A DNA stretch of 64,000 nt from Megaleporinus macrocephalus (GCA_021613375.1 CM038726.1:6671877-6735876); one strand, 5' to 3'. Shown: positions 23,910-36,136, counted from the stretch's first letter. Made by a program: numbers and translations. Notes: generated by a model from the sequence alone, not told the origin.

Positions 23910-24886
23910 TAACAACGCGCAAGAGTGAGTTCCTATGGCGATGTCCTGGTAAATGCACGGTTAATAGTTAACGTTCAGTTAATGATATGGCTTGAGCTCT
24001 TCCGCGTAGGAAAGTAATCAGTGAAAAGAACCGTGTACAGAGAGAGGCTTCAGGTCATTGTTTGACTGCAGAACGGCACTGGTAGGACTGATATTAGCAC
24101 TTAGCGCCTGTGAAAGAGCTTAGCCTCGATATAATTTGTAACTGTGAGAAAAATACATTAGTACATTTATGTTGTGTATATTTCTAGGTTATCAACCTGT
24201 TAACTGAATGCTGGATCAATAAAAACTCACAAAGCATTGTGTATTGTGGGGAAGTTGAATGAATAATTATGGTTCAGGAGTGAATATAAGCGCCCTTGTA
24301 CTCAGAGCACAGGCCCTTTTCAAGTTTGGCCAAGAGTTGAAGCAAATCTCAGTTAACTTGACAGACACCATTCATATTACTTCATCCTGTTTCATGAACT
24401 CATCATTGTTTTTGGTGAGAGCGACCGGAGTAGGGTCCTCTGCAAACGTATTATGTTTAACAGACTAGCTGTTAGAAGCAGACCTGTAGCCCACAAACAA
24501 AGAGCACACGAGCACAAGTGTTAGAGCCGTCCAGGTGTTGCAGGATGTAGGTGAGAGCCACATTAATGCCATCATCTATAGACCTGTGAGCTCTATGTGA
24601 ACTGCAGAGGATCCTGAAGAGCTTCAGTCATGACTCCGAGGTGCAGAGACAATTTTCAAACAAGCTTTAGATTCAGTGTGTGACGTTTGGCATGAGAGGA
24701 TTTCCAGTAATCTTTACAGGTCTGGTTGTCACGTCATGACACAGTGCAGATAAAGGTTTGAGTGATGTCATACATTTCACTGGGGTTTATCTTTGAAGTA
24801 TTTTAGAGCGAGTTTAGATTCATCATTCAAAAACACACAATTTTAAAACGTTATGAATTCCTTACACCTCTAAGAGCCAGTCAGAG

Positions 24887-24941
24887 TCAAAATCGTCAAA
24901 AAAAGTCGAAAAAAGTCGAAAAAAGTCGAAAAAAGTCAAAA
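24887..24941. repeat. Short tandem repeat AAAAAAGTCG
   Basis: Five to six copies of a 10-base unit, the outer ones imperfect. Confidence 0.8.
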
Positions 24942-25874
24942 ACAAACACAATCAGTGTACTTTCACTAGCCTGATTTTTTTATATATTTTAAATATAAAT
25001 ATACTAAGTTTTGTTACTTTGTGAATTAAAATGTAGACTAAGGTTTTAATTGGTGTAAAAACATAAAATGATACAAAATATACTACTCTACTGCTAATAC
25101 TACTACTCCTACTAATAATAAATGAACAAAATGTCTATCAGGTTGTGGGCAAGACAGTAAAGCCAAAGCTTAACAATTTGAGACCAAATGATATTATATG
25201 TTTTTAATAGCTAAACCAAAATGTATGCAACATTTTTTTTGTGAAATGAAGTCGTTATGTAAAGCAATATTACTTCCCAGATAGTGAGAATGTGAAGGAG
25301 CGAAATAGATAAAAATGTTCTCAGTTTTCATATTTTTTAGATTTTTCTTCATCTCACAAGTATTTGCCACAGACCCTTGTTTACACTGTTATCAGTGAGA
25401 AGGTCAATTATATCTGTGCCTAATGCACACCATGAAGAGGCAGGTCTTCTGTGTGCCAACTTCTAGATGTAGAACTTCTAAAAAATAATGTTTTATTAGA
25501 ATGATTTATCATTTGAACACAGTGGCTGTTTTAATTGTGTGAAAATTTCATGATGAAGGAAGCAATGAAATGCTCCAAAATAGTTTGGAAAAAAACTCCA
25601 GTGACCTACATTTAAAGTAAAGTAGGTTGTTGCCCTCTTGTTTTATTGTTTTTGGATAGCGACAATTTGAATTCTGGGCTGTATTACAAGAACTTTTATT
25701 TGAAGGTGAAGGCAAAGAGATTTCTAGATAGTAGTTTGCAAAACCCTTCCATCTGTGAGGCAAGATTGTAGCTGTGTACAGCTCTAAAGTCTTAGTTACA
25801 ATAATAGTCTTAGTTTAATAAGTAGGGCACACTTTTATCCTGGGTAAAGTCCCTCACAGCTAAAAGACTGTCAC

Positions 25875-25875
<1 letters not shown>

Positions 25876-25909
<34 letters not shown>

Positions 25910-25918
25910 TAATAATGG
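25876..25918. repeat. (AAT)n microsatellite
   Basis: About 14 AAT units with one GAT interruption near the end. Confidence 0.9.
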
Positions 25919-26540
25919 TAGTTTATCAGAGTATTAAACAAAATCCCACGTTTTATCACTCAATTTTCCACTCAGAGCCCAATTTATTCATGTTCTATGT
26001 TTCATTATCTGTTATGCATTTTATTTCCAAAAAAAAATAATGTATATTCGACATTATCATTGTTTATTTATTTGTTTTGTTCTTGGTTGCTTGTAATATT
26101 TATCTTGCTTTACTTAAACTTAAAATAAAAGTCATTTACAACCTGCTTGAGAAGATTTAAAAACTATTTAGGTCTTGTGCTGATGAGAATGATTTGGGTG
26201 GTCCAGTCAGCAGGGTGCCGACCTTATCAAGCCACCTGACCGATACATGCTTACTATCTGGGGTGTTCTGCAGTTTATTCTGTGAAGCCATTTTGTTCTG
26301 TGTTTATGTCCATATAACAGAACCAATGAAGAAAGAAAGCTGCAATAATTTGAATAAATGTTATGTCTAATTCTAAAAGTTGATCCTCATATATTTTAGG
26401 GCTAAGAAACCTCCTGAGTGACCAGACTCTCGGAACATCCTAGTAAACAATTAGGCCCCATTCAATAATCTCTAGTGAGACCCCTGAAAAACCATCAATG
26501 CAAGCTTGTAGTTGCTGGAGAGAAATTCCTCAAGTGTTGA

Positions 26541-26812
26541 TTAAGCTTGACTAGGTCCAGCCTCCAGTTCATCTATTAAGAAAGGCTGCTTCTTTTTAAG
26601 GATTTCATAGAATTCTTCTTTCACAGTCGTTCCTCCTGAGGCTACAGCTTTGTACAAGATCCTCATTTGTTCCTGAGACGTCTTCCCGGTTTGAATGTTA
26701 CTGTACTGTTCATCAGTGATCATGTCTTTACTTTGTATACAGTCTGCAATTTCCATCACTGAGGACACTTTCTGAATAAGTGTTTCTCTGTTTTCATCCA
26801 CAAACTCAGCAC
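26541..26812 (-). CDS. Terminal CARD exon
   Basis: Codes 89 residues and a TAA stop. The sequence has the features of the NLRP1/CARD8/ASC-type CARD: an N-terminal F-V-D-E-N-R-E-T-L-I-Q helix, M-I-T-D-E-Q-Y in helix 3, the T-S-Q-E-Q-M-R-I-L-Y signature before helix 4, and the F-Y-E-I-L-K-K-K-Q-P-F-L end. Such CARDs nucleate filaments with ASC or caspase-1 CARDs. The acceptor is TTGCAG, phase 1, and joins the 42-base exon at 27147-27188 to give G-A-E-F-V-D. No frame damage was seen. A decayed sister exon lies at 17540-17655. Confidence 0.9.
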
Positions 26813-27146
26813 CTGCAATTCAAATAGATATTCAAATGAATGTGTGCAGATAGTTTCACACAGCATACATACAATATAAGAATTTACACAGTCAAACTGA
26901 TGTTGCAGTAAGTGCTGCATATCATGACATAGCAGCAGTACATACAGATGAAAACAGCCCTGAACTTCTACTGAGTCAGCATGATGGATAAGAAGGACAT
27001 TAATCAGTGCAATATGGTAACATCACTAAGAATCACATGAACTCTATTAACTCTGACTTTTACTGGAAAGAACCAATTCAGCTGCAAAATAAAAACCAAC
27101 ACCATAAACAACAAAATTAGGGCTTTAGTAAGTGAGAAGGTCTTAC

Positions 27147-27188
27147 CTACTGAATGTATTTTGCATGGGGGTCCCTCTGTACAATCAT
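27147..27188 (-). CDS. Linker exon between FIIND and CARD
   Basis: A 42-base exon with acceptor TTACCTTTAG and donor GTAG/GTAAGA, phase 1 on both sides. Only the phase-1 frame is considered, because both neighbours are phase 1; it codes about 14 residues (D-D-C-T-E-G-P-P-C-K-I-H-S-V). The two cysteines and the proline-rich middle suggest a flexible tether. It may be skippable without breaking frame. Confidence 0.7.
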   Translation of the reverse strand: MIVQRDPHAKYIQ

Positions 27189-27709
27189 CTAAAGGTAAAA
27201 TAGAAACAAAGTTTAGCACTGATATGTTGTGTTAGCTAACAGTATACACATTTCATTTCACTGCAAAAAGAAACCCTTCTTAAGAGAACATATAACTGTG
27301 ATGTCTATTGTTACCTGAGCTGAAACATCTTTTCATCTGCCATGATGAAGCGGTCAAGATCCTCCTCTTGTAAACAAATTGTAAACACACCTCATGATCA
27401 AATTGGCTATAACTGCCTTAAACAGAGCATTCAGTAGACCTGCTCTGTGAGTTTGGGATGTCTACTGCTTCGTGGCTGAGCTGCTGTTGCACACAGATGT
27501 GCCTCACAATAATTAGGAAGTGTCCATATACTTTTGGCTATATAGTTTTATATCCAGCAATCTACTGCCAGGTACTAATGATGCCCATGGTTGCAGAAGT
27601 TCTTTAAACAGTTGTCTGATTTTGATATCTAAATATTTTAAATACTAAAACATTTTGTACTGATTTGCTTTAAACAGAGAAGTCCTGCACTGTATGCTTT
27701 TATTATATA

Positions 27710-28141
27710 CACTGATGTGGCAAAACTCATTGGACAGGAACTAGTATGAGGTAGGACCCCCTCTAGCCCAGCGAAATGCAGCTATTTAACATGGCTTCAA
27801 TTTCACAAGTGCACGGAAGATAAAAGAAGGAATATTAAGCCAATCCTGTCTGCTCGGATTTTAGCTGCTCGGATGGATCTCTACATCCCATAAATGGTTG
27901 ATGGGTCGTATGACGTATTCCTGGAATCCCAGGACTTTAAAATCCCTCTGGCACCCAGTAGACAGCCTTGTTCAAACTTTGGTCATTCATGTTGGGATTC
28001 CATTATCGCTGGCCAGTATTCAACCTCACATACAAGATAAGACCTCACCCAGGTGTGGGCATTTCCAAGCTGTTACCTGAGGTAACTCCACTTTATAATC
28101 AATATACATTCTGCTACCCTATGACTTTTGGCACGTCAGTG
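27710..28141. mobile_element. Tc1-type MITE in the FIIND-CARD intron
   Basis: 432 bases between TA dinucleotides (27708-27709, 28142-28143) with inverted ends CACTGATGTGGCAAAACTCA and CACTGACGTGCCAAAAGTCA. Non-coding, so a deletion derivative of a Tc1/mariner element. A further repeat fragment ending GTCCATATACTTTTGGCTAT lies at about 27510-27545. Confidence 0.75.
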
Positions 28142-28194
28142 TATATTAATTATATCATATAGTCCATTTGTTGGGGAGAAACAGTGCTGGTTAC

Positions 28195-28339
28195 CTGCAA
28201 GGATGACTAGTCGAGGCTCCCAAACTACCTCACCATTTTCTTTCAAAACACCTACTATGACATCCTCAGTGTCTGGGTTGAGAAACACCTCAAATGTGGG
28301 GTGATAGTTGGGACCATAATCACAGTCAAATTTTTCAGT
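28195..28339 (-). CDS. FIIND exon 5 (end of UPA subdomain)
   Basis: Codes 48 residues with the fish FIIND signature G-P-N-Y-H-P-T-F-E-V-F-L and a final V-V-W-E-P-R-L-V-I-L-A. In human NLRP1 the matching stretch holds the H-F-S autocleavage site; here the aligned triplet reads H-P-T, so the F-S bond is absent. Acceptor CCTGTAG is phase 0, donor GCAG/GTAACC is phase 1. Both neighbours fit. The frame is intact. Confidence 0.88.
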
Positions 28340-28439
28340 CTACAGGAAAACCAAGCAGCCTTTAAATGAAATGTGTCCAGTGACAACTTACAATTCAGAA
28401 GTGAATGCTATTTCAAATATAACTCTTGTCTTCATTTAC

Positions 28440-28550
28440 CGTTGGCTGAAACATGTAAGGGTCACAGGATGGTCTATATTTTTTACCAGGGATCAGCTGA
28501 CATTTAGAGCTGGTTTTAATGTTCCTGAAGTCCATATGACGGTTCTGCAC
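28440..28550 (-). CDS. FIIND exon 4 (UPA subdomain)
   Basis: A 111-base exon, phase 0 at both ends, coding 37 residues that include I-K-T-S-S-K-C-Q-L-I-P-G-K and end M-F-Q-P-T. The pattern T-S-S-x-C-x-L followed by a cysteine and x-Q-P is typical of the start of the UPA half in fish FIIND proteins. Acceptor CTCTCCAG and donor ACG/GTAAAT. It joins the exon at 31712-31968 directly in frame (P-V-E-E then V-Q-N-R). Confidence 0.88.
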
Positions 28551-30127
28551 CTGGAGAGGAATTACAATTGAAATGATAGTAGTCTGTGGTTTTTCTTATT
28601 AGTGAAAACAACAATTACATCAAGAAAAGAAGTTCAATAAAGAAGCAGAATGTTAATGTATTTGCTTCATCAACATAAAATATGATATAACCACTTAATC
28701 ATTAAATATTGAAGTTGGATAATGTAGGGATTACAAATGGCTAGCTACAAATACCATTTTAGACATTCCTTTCTGTGTAAAACCTAGAAAATGATAAACT
28801 GAACCTAACAAAACAAAACCCTCATTTTTTAACAAACCATGTAACACAGTTATTGACACGCAGGCATTTAGTACAGCCCCACTATGGTCAACATAACAGC
28901 AATTACTCTTCTCCTATAATATTTAATGAAGCTGGATACAACAGAAAGGAATTTGGGACTCTCCTCTTTATCTCTTCAACAGATTATTAAGGGGATCTGA
29001 GGTGGCTACACTGAAAGTTCAATTCTTTGGTCATTTAATAATTATTATTATATGGAATTTGTGTGGATGTTTTTAATCATTGTATTGCTGGAGGATAGAA
29101 ACAAGACCCAGTTTTTAGTTTCTCAAACAGTGGGGATGTGGTTCAGTCCTGTATAACCACCATCTTTTAAAACACTAAATCCACCTTTAGTATTCGTTAA
29201 TAAAAAACTCACAGATTACTCAAAGCTGCAGTAGCAAAGTAGCATGCAGTAAACTCTAGGTGCTTATGTTTGGGGTTAGAACAAGTTGGGAAATACAGAG
29301 GGTCCGGGGTGGTCCGGGGCCCGCTAATTAACCTCTTGGAGTCAACGAATGTCTCAAAATCAAAATTCTATGGGGTCCCTTAAAAGAATAGAAGTTACCA
29401 TTTAGCTGCTTCACCCACAATCAGTGAGCTACTATCTTTGGTATTCTTAACTGACTAGAGATACAGCACTGGTTTGCCTCAGGGTGGCGCTGTAGCACAC
29501 TGGTTCACCCGGTTGGTCATAGCTTGACAACTGTAACTATGCATGGGACAACATTGACAGTGTGTAACATGCGAATCACCAGCCAACATGAGACCCCATA
29601 AATACCAGAGGGTATTTCACACAGTGGGTTAGATGGAAGGAAAACTGTCTTCTGGAACACCTTTAAAATAGTTTCTTGCCATGGAGAGGCAACTATTTGT
29701 AGTTTTGGACACTTGGTGACCCAAAATGCTACCATCTTTTGCCAATCCCTAACTGTAATTCTTGTAGAGCTGCTTGTCTCTCTAACCATAATTTTTTTAC
29801 TGTACATGGAATAAAATACACTCATGTCCGCTTCCTGGCAGGTTCACTACAACTCTGGTTGTTTTAAACTGTATATTTACTGCCCTCACAGCAGAAATGG
29901 GCATTTCTAAGGAGGTTAACCATTTTTTCGGCCAAATCCTGATTTTTAATGGTCAGTACATTTTCCCCATTTTGCTGGAAAACATCCTCCATACAGGCGG
30001 TCATGGGTGACTGCTGAGTTAAGAGTCGTACCTCTCATTCATACAGGATATTTAAAATGAAGGGTGCTTGATTAAATCATTATTTTAAGATTTGTAATAA
30101 CATTAAGACATTATCATGACAAAAACA

Positions 30128-31266
30128 CACTGCCTGGTCAAAAAAAGGTCACACTCTAATATTTCGTTGGACCGCCTTTAGCTTTGATTACGGCATGCAT
30201 TCGCTGGGGTATTGTTTCGATAAGCTTCTGTAAGTCACAAGATTTATTTCCGTCCAGTGCATTGATGATGGCAGAGTCTGACTGCTGTGCAAAGCCTTCT
30301 CCAGCACATCCCAAAGATTCTCTATGGGGCTAAGGTCTGGACTCTGTGGTGTCCAATCCATGTGCTCCCTAAACCACTCTCTCACACTGAGAGAGAGCCC
30401 GATGAATCCTGGCACTGTCATCTTGGAATATGCTTGGAATATGCCCCTGGTCATTCAGTATATCCAGGTGGTCAGCTGACCTCATTCTTTGAGCACATAC
30501 TGTTGCTGAACCTAGACCTGACCAATTGCAGTAACCCCAGATCATGGCACTGCATCCATGGGCTTGTACAGTAGCCACTAGGCATGATGGGTGCATCACT
30601 TCACCTGCTTCCTTGATGTGCCCATCACTCTGGAACAGGCTAAATCTGGACTCATCAGACCACATGACCTTCTTAAATTGCTCCAGAGTCCAATCCTTAT
30701 GCTCCCTAGCAAACTGAAGCCTTTTTTCCGGTTAGCTTTACTGATTAGTGGTTTTCATAAGGCTACACAGCTGTTCAGTCCCAATGCCTTGAGTTCCCTT
30801 TGCATTGTGCGTGTGGAAATGCTCTTACTGTCACTATTAAACATAGTCCTGAGTTCTTCTGTTGTTTTTCTTCGATTTGATTTCACCAAACGTTTAAGTA
30901 ATCGCAGATCACGTTCATTCAGGATTTTTTTGCGGCCACATTTCCTCCTTGAAGACAATGGGTCCCCACTATCCTTTCAGTTTTTTATGATGCGTTGGTC
31001 AGTTCTTAACCCAATTTTAGTTGTTTCTCCTTAGATGTTTTCTCTGCTTGATGCATGCCAATGATTCGACCCTTCTCAAACAGACTAACATCTTGTCCAC
31101 GACCGTGGGATGTGTCCTTCAACATGGTTGTTTAAGACATGAGAAGCAACTTATTGCACCTGTTGGGGTTAAATAACTTGTTGCCAGCTGAAAGATAATC
31201 GCCCATGCAGTAATTATCCAATAGGAGGCTCGTACCAGTTTGCTAAGTTACATCCAGGTGGCAGTG
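30128..31266 (-). mobile_element. Tc1/mariner element 3, degenerate, in FIIND intron
   Basis: Left end CACTGCCTGGTCAAAAAAAGG and right end CCAGGTGGCAGTG are inverted; TA is seen on the right (31267-31268) and is mutated on the left. It lies in the intron between FIIND exons 3 and 4. The minus strand carries a broken transposase. Confidence 0.8.
30188..31125 (-). pseudogene. Tc1-like transposase, multiply broken
   Basis: Pieces in three frames: an N-terminal helix-turn-helix part (L-K-R-L-V-K-S-N-R-R-K-T-T), then a core with the first Asp in M-W-S-D-E-S-R, and a C-terminal part with [11 protein letters not shown] containing the catalytic Glu. Several stops and frameshifts separate them. The second catalytic Asp region is changed to F-Q-D-D-S-A-R-I-H. 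Confidence 0.8.
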
Positions 31267-31711
31267 TATGTGTCCTGCAGTCAGGATCATAAATATCTGG
31301 ACAAAGTTGTGGTCATTTTAGCTGGGTAGCAGAAATTAAATTAGGCTCAAAATTTCAGCTTTTATTTGAGGTTATATACATCTAAATATTACAAATATCA
31401 AATGCTACATTTCTTATATACACATTTTAAACTGTGCCATTTGCATTTGTAATCTGTTGCTTTTAACTCAATATGAAGTAAAAAAAAATAGGTGGCAATG
31501 GCAGTTATGCAAGCCATCAAAAGGCCAAAAAAACAAAACAAGCCCCTTAAAAAGATAACGACTTGTCCAATATCCAAATATTTATAGAACTGACTCTATT
31601 CTTGTTCGTAGTAACCAAGAAAATCTTATTGTTTCTCACTGATGCACAGCAGATTAACAGGCACAAATATAACTTCTATGAATATACATGTACAGTATGG
31701 ATGCAGATTAC

Positions 31712-31968
31712 CTCTTCAACAGGTACGTTCCCTGGCAGTAAATGAACGTGCAGTTTTTTCCTGTGTTTTTTGCCAATTATTTCCTTAAAGAACAATAATA
31801 CCTGGCCATTGATTGGACTGGCAGATGTTATCATCCTTTTTAGAACACCAAAGAAAGAGAGTCCTTGGATGCTAATAACCACATGTGTGTGTGTCACTTT
31901 CAGTGGGCTTATGACTTCTATATTATCACCAGTCAAATGTGCCACAGCCAGCTCACCCTGGTTTTCCC
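31712..31968 (-). CDS. FIIND exon 3 (ZU5 to UPA transition)
   Basis: Codes 85 residues: G-E-N-Q-G-E-L-A-V-A-H, then V-I-S-P-L-K-V-T-H-T-H-V-V-I, L-S-F-F-G-V-L-K-R, and L-H-V-H-L-L-P-G-N-V-P-V-E-E at the end. This is the most recognisable block of FIIND and matches the NLRP1/CARD8 family at fixed residues (x-L-A-V-A-H, S-F-x-G, H-x-x-L-x-P). Acceptor TTTGTTGCAG is phase 1, donor GAAGAG/GTAATC phase 0. Intact. Confidence 0.9.
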
Positions 31969-33513
31969 CTGCAACAAATGAACAACCAGGAATATACAAT
32001 AGTTTATATCTACAGTTGAAGAAGAACAACTGGAAGATACATGGTCAATGAGAGGTACACGTGTAAAACACAACTGCAGTCTAGTTTTCACTGTAAACTG
32101 TATATTTTTGATTAAGAAAGATTTAAAAGTTCATGATTCGTCTTAAATGAGAAACCTTGCACCTTATTGAAAAACAAGGATACAAGTCAATGGAACCAGA
32201 AATTTATCCAAGCTATTTTGGAGCATTTCTATTGGTCCATTCATCATGAAATCACACAAAGTAAACAGGAGATACATGTTGTAACGTGGACAAAGCAGTC
32301 AGACCTTCGCAGATATGGATAAAAGGTTTACTGGTGTCTCCACCAACACCCCACCAAGTAATACAAAACACAACACAGGGAAACGGCTAAGTCGTAAAGT
32401 CGAAAACAGGTGAGGGTCAAAACCAGAGATCACTAAGCAAACAATGCAAAAAGGGCTAAGCAGAGACATAAACGTAATAACAGGCAAAGAGTGCGTAACC
32501 AGGTAGACACAGCAAACAATACACAAAGGGCAAGGCAAAAAGTCGAGAGTCGGAAAACAGATACAGGTCATAACAATAGATCACAGACAGATAAACGCTC
32601 AGTAAGACACATGAAAAGCTCAATACTTCACAACTAAGCAGTTCACAAAGAAAGCTTAAACAGTTCATGCTCTAATCAGAATTCAGGTGAATCTGATTGA
32701 TAACGGTCAGCTGACCGAGAGTCCAGAGTCACGTGATCTACCGATGACTGCTGGGAAATGGAGTTCATGGGCAGCAGCGCTGGCGCGGGGTGTGACACGT
32801 ATTTACTTGGACAGTGACGATATAAATATTGATTGTCTAATATGCTTTTATACTGAATCTAATGAGATATAGTACTGAGTGAAAATCAGAGACCCCGTTT
32901 CATTATATTAATGTCCTGTCAAAACTCAAATTAACTATGAGTTATCATATGTTATCATAAATAACATAGCATAAAACATACAGTACAACAAAAACAACTA
33001 TTTTACTGAAAATTAAACATGCCTCTAACTAAACACAATGTAATTTATTAGCATTTTCCATGTCCGTTACTAAACACAATGTAATTTATTAGTATTTTCT
33101 GTGTGCATTATTACAGCTCTCATTCTTTTCAGAAGTCTTACTTTTCATTTTTCCACAAAGTTCAGTGTAAGAAGCTGGTTACACTTTCTGCTTCTCACAG
33201 TCCAAGTGATTCTAAACACATTCAGTGAAGTCTAGACTCTGCATTGAGGTGTTTTCTCACAGTGGAAGGATGGACAGAAGCTCCTGTGGATGTTTTCAGA
33301 TCTGAAGCAAGAGTGGAGCTAGATTTTCTTCTCTCTCTCGTAGATGAAAACCATAATGGCTGTGTAATTTTACTCATGGCTGGAAATTAAAACTGTGGCC
33401 TCTGACTTTCATACAGTACTACAGCTGCAGCTACAGTACTATAACTATTATTCTACTACATATTACATTACTATTACATACAATATAAATTCCTATATCA
33501 TAAATATACATAC
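31969..33513 (-). other. Intron with unclassified repeat DNA
   Basis: Holds a block at about 32290-32800 rich in short self-similar phrases (GGGAAACGG, CAAACAATGCAAAAAGGG, GTCGAAAACAG) resembling a dispersed repeat, a 27-base direct repeat around 33028 and 33068, and a Tc1 relic at 33130-33360. No exon was recognised. Confidence 0.4.
33130..33360 (-). pseudogene. Relic of a Tc1-like transposase N-terminus
   Basis: Minus strand reads T-S-T-G-A-S-V-H-P-S-T-V-R-K-H-L-N-A, the recognition helix region of Tc1-like transposases, followed by stops. No inverted ends were located. Confidence 0.4.
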
Positions 33514-33731
33514 CATATTGTATCTCACAGTGTGGGAGGTGCAGACAACTGATCGAACCTTCAAAACAGTCAATATTGTACAGAGGACCTGCAGGCTGCA
33601 TCTGACCTAAACCATCCAACAGTCGGTCATCCCAGAAGTCTATTCTGTACAGCACCTCCCCTTTATCCTCCATCTCAAACATTAGACTGGTCACTCTGCA
33701 CTGAAACTGACCAGCATGAGGGCACAGAAAC
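33514..33731 (-). CDS. FIIND exon 2 (ZU5 subdomain)
   Basis: Codes 72 residues plus split codons: F-L-C-P-H-A-G-Q-F-Q-C, then F-E-M, E-V-L-Y-R-I-D-F-W-D, G-Q-M-Q-P-A-G-P-L-Y-N-I-D-C and L-H-L-P-H-C-E-I. These are hallmark ZU5/FIIND residues of the NLRP1 family (C-P-x-x-G-x-F-x-C, A-G-P-L-x-x-I, L-H-L-P-H-C). Acceptor CTGTGCAG is phase 2, donor TATG/GTATGT phase 1. Intact. Confidence 0.9.
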
Positions 33732-33837
33732 CTGCACAGCAGAAGAAACATTCAAAACTATATATGTATATAAATCTTAGAAGTCTGTTTATCTTGTTCT
33801 TCTTTAAGGAGCTCAGTGACATTAGCAGACACAGTAC

Positions 33838-33965
33838 CTGTAGAAATCATTGTTCTTGATCTCCGAACCCGCCACTTCAGGAACGAACACTACTGTTGAG
33901 GGCTGTTCACTGGGGTGAACAACTGTTTCTTCAAGTGGGGGAGAACAACCAAGGAAGGGTGCAGC
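33838..33965 (-). CDS. FIIND exon 1 (entry segment of ZU5)
   Basis: 128 bases, phase 0 in and phase 2 out. Codes a proline- and acid-rich lead (P-P-L-E-E-T-V-V-H-P) and then V-F-V-P-E-V ... N-D-F-Y-R, the usual approach to the first ZU5 strand. The split AG/G codon restores Arg and joins F-L-C-P-H in frame. The acceptor is TGTATACAG, the donor CTACAG/GTACTG. Confidence 0.85.
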
Positions 33966-34354
33966 CTGTATACAAAAATTCAGATGTGAAACTTGGTGAA
34001 AAAAACCTGGTGGACATTTACAGCAGGCTGCTTGCAAATGATGTCACATCTCTGCGTTGCTATAGTGCAAACCGCAGTTCGTCAGCAGGTAGTAATTTTT
34101 CACATAGGCTTGTTGGTCAGACAAGGGCTGAGGAAGACAGCTAACTGTCTAGCTAAGGCAGTGCTCAGGATAACTAGCTGGCTAAGCCAGGGATATATAG
34201 CTAGTTAAGTCTAGTTATTTTTGCTTTAGCTGGGCAGCACATAACAACAGCTAACAACTGGAAGACTAGAGGCTATGTAGAGGCTCGGACCTGGTCGTGT
34301 TAATAAGTAGACTGAAGTGAATAGAATTTAGACCATTTTTAACCTACAATAAAC

Positions 34355-34495
34355 ATGAAGCCTGAATAAATAAATAATAATAGTAAGCCTGAATAAAGCC
34401 TGAATAAAGAAATAATAATAGTAAGCCTGAATAAAGCCTGAATAAATAAATAATAATAGTAAGCCTGAATAAAGCCTGAATAAATAAATAATTCC
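34355..34495. repeat. Minisatellite of TAAGCCTGAATAAA units
   Basis: Alternating GTAAGCCTGAATAAAGCC and TGAATAAATAAATAATAATA phrases in about three to four imperfect copies, inside the intron between 33965 and 35090. Confidence 0.7.
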
Positions 34496-35089
34496 CGCTG
34501 CCAACCTGAACTAAAACGTGATGTTGTAAGTGAGCAAAGTGGAGCTGAGAGGAGATACATTTTCACATTTTAACAGTGCAATGGAAAAGTATATAATTTC
34601 TACATAATGTGCTGATAAAGTGCCGTACAGAGCTCCAGGTCAGGGTTGTGCTGGAGACCCTTCTTAAGAGGGGGTTAGGGTTAGGCTTAACTTAATTTAG
34701 TTTAATTGCCTCCTTGTGAAGTAGTGTCTTTAGTTATTTGACATTTCATTTTCTTTTTCTTACAGAGTTTTGGAAGCTTTTTTAGGTTTCTAATATTCCA
34801 CTCTTTCTTGAGTGGGTTTCTTGATCTGGAACTGGTCTAAATTAACTCTACATTTGTGGACACACACCACATACTCAGCAGTACAAAAGAGAAGTTGCTT
34901 GTCTTCTAACTGCTACCCCTCCACCCTCTGGACTCTCTCCCTCTTGCAGTAATTGTAATGACTGCCTGATGTTGATATGAGAGAAGTCACACTGAAAAGT
35001 TGTTAATATAGTTAAAAAGAAACATCCCACAACACCCACTCCATGTACCCACCCACCAATACTGTCCATAAGGAGACTGTTGTACTCAC

Positions 35090-35145
35090 ATGTGATGCTG
35101 ATATAAGTCTCTCCACATCGTCCAACGCTGTTAATGAATCAGTTA
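35090..35145 (-). CDS. Linker exon in front of FIIND
   Basis: 56 bases with a strong acceptor (GTTGTTGTTCCTCAG) and strong donor (CAT/GTGAGT). Only the phase-1 entry frame is open (the other two meet TAA or TGA at once). It codes L-T-D-S-L-T-A-L-D-D-V-E-R-L-I-S-A-S-H, and leaves in phase 0, exactly what the exon at 33965 needs. It converts the phase-1 series of GIMAP and mini-exons into the phase-0 entry of FIIND, which makes it the key bridging exon. Confidence 0.65.
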
Positions 35146-36136
35146 CTGAGGAACAACAACGTAGAGATGGTTCAGCTTAAATAGCAGTTATAATCTTGCA
35201 CCTGCATTTAAGCTAGCTTCAGCCATGTCCAAATCAGTGTGCCAAAAAAAAAAATCACAAAATGTTAAATAAAAAGAATTTGGATGTTTTGATCACCTAA
35301 ATGACCTGAACAGGAGGGAAGATCAAAGTAAGCTTCAGTTTGGTTATCTGGGCGTTTCTAGTGAGAGGTGAGGGTTAATTTAGTTTAAGGTCTATTTCTT
35401 TGTTGTGCGAGGTTCTCCCAAAAGTCTTTGCCAACACCAAAGTTCAAAGGCATGGATACTTTTCCTGACTCACTGTTGTGTTGTGTCTAGTTTTCACATT
35501 CATGAAGAACTACAGAGAAGACCACAGACCTGGACAAGTCTGACTTTTGTTTGTACAGACAAGTCGTTTTCAAGCTCCTTCATCCTTGTTCTGTCATGTG
35601 ACAATCTGTGACATATTTCTCAAGCGCTGAAGTCTTTGTTGTTAATAACTGGTATGCGTACCTGTATTGAAGGTTTCACTTTTTTATGCTGTGTGATGCG
35701 GAACATCCAGCGTGTGGTGGCCTTTAGAGAAGGCAGTTTTCAGTCCTGAAAAAGCTCCTTTCTCTAGATTTGGATGTAACCATCCCTCCTTGAGTATTAT
35801 AGCTGCTGCTCAACCTGGACAGTATTTTGTCTCTCGCTAAAGTTTTTAACTATTTCTAGTGTGTCTTGATAAGTACCATAACATACAGTAAATGTATAAA
35901 AATACTGCTAGGACAACTTCAAATTACAAGGTAGTTTACTTTAAAGCAAACTTTACAACGTTTTATTTGTTTCAATACATACCTTGAGATATATATATTA
36001 ATTATTAAACTATTCAACTAATATGTTCGCATTAGCAGTCCTGAAAAATAAAAATACTGCAAAAAGGCATCAACTTTAAAAATGATATTTTAAACTTTTA
36101 CAGTATTTTAAAGTTAAATGTGTCAGTAATACTCAC

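Larger units (their letters stand above)
23910..26540. other. Non-coding stretch downstream of the CARD exon
   Basis: Contains a short AAAAAGTCG tandem repeat (24887-24941) and an (AAT)n run (25876-25918). A possible poly(A) signal for the CARD gene is TTTATT at 26274-26279 (AATAAA on the minus strand), about 260 bases after the stop codon. No other feature was recognised. Confidence 0.45.

Noticed and set aside
29517..29825. 102-codon minus-strand frame inside the FIIND intron
   Set aside because: No recognisable domain and no splice sites fitting the phases of the neighbouring FIIND exons (0-0); its inclusion would break the model.
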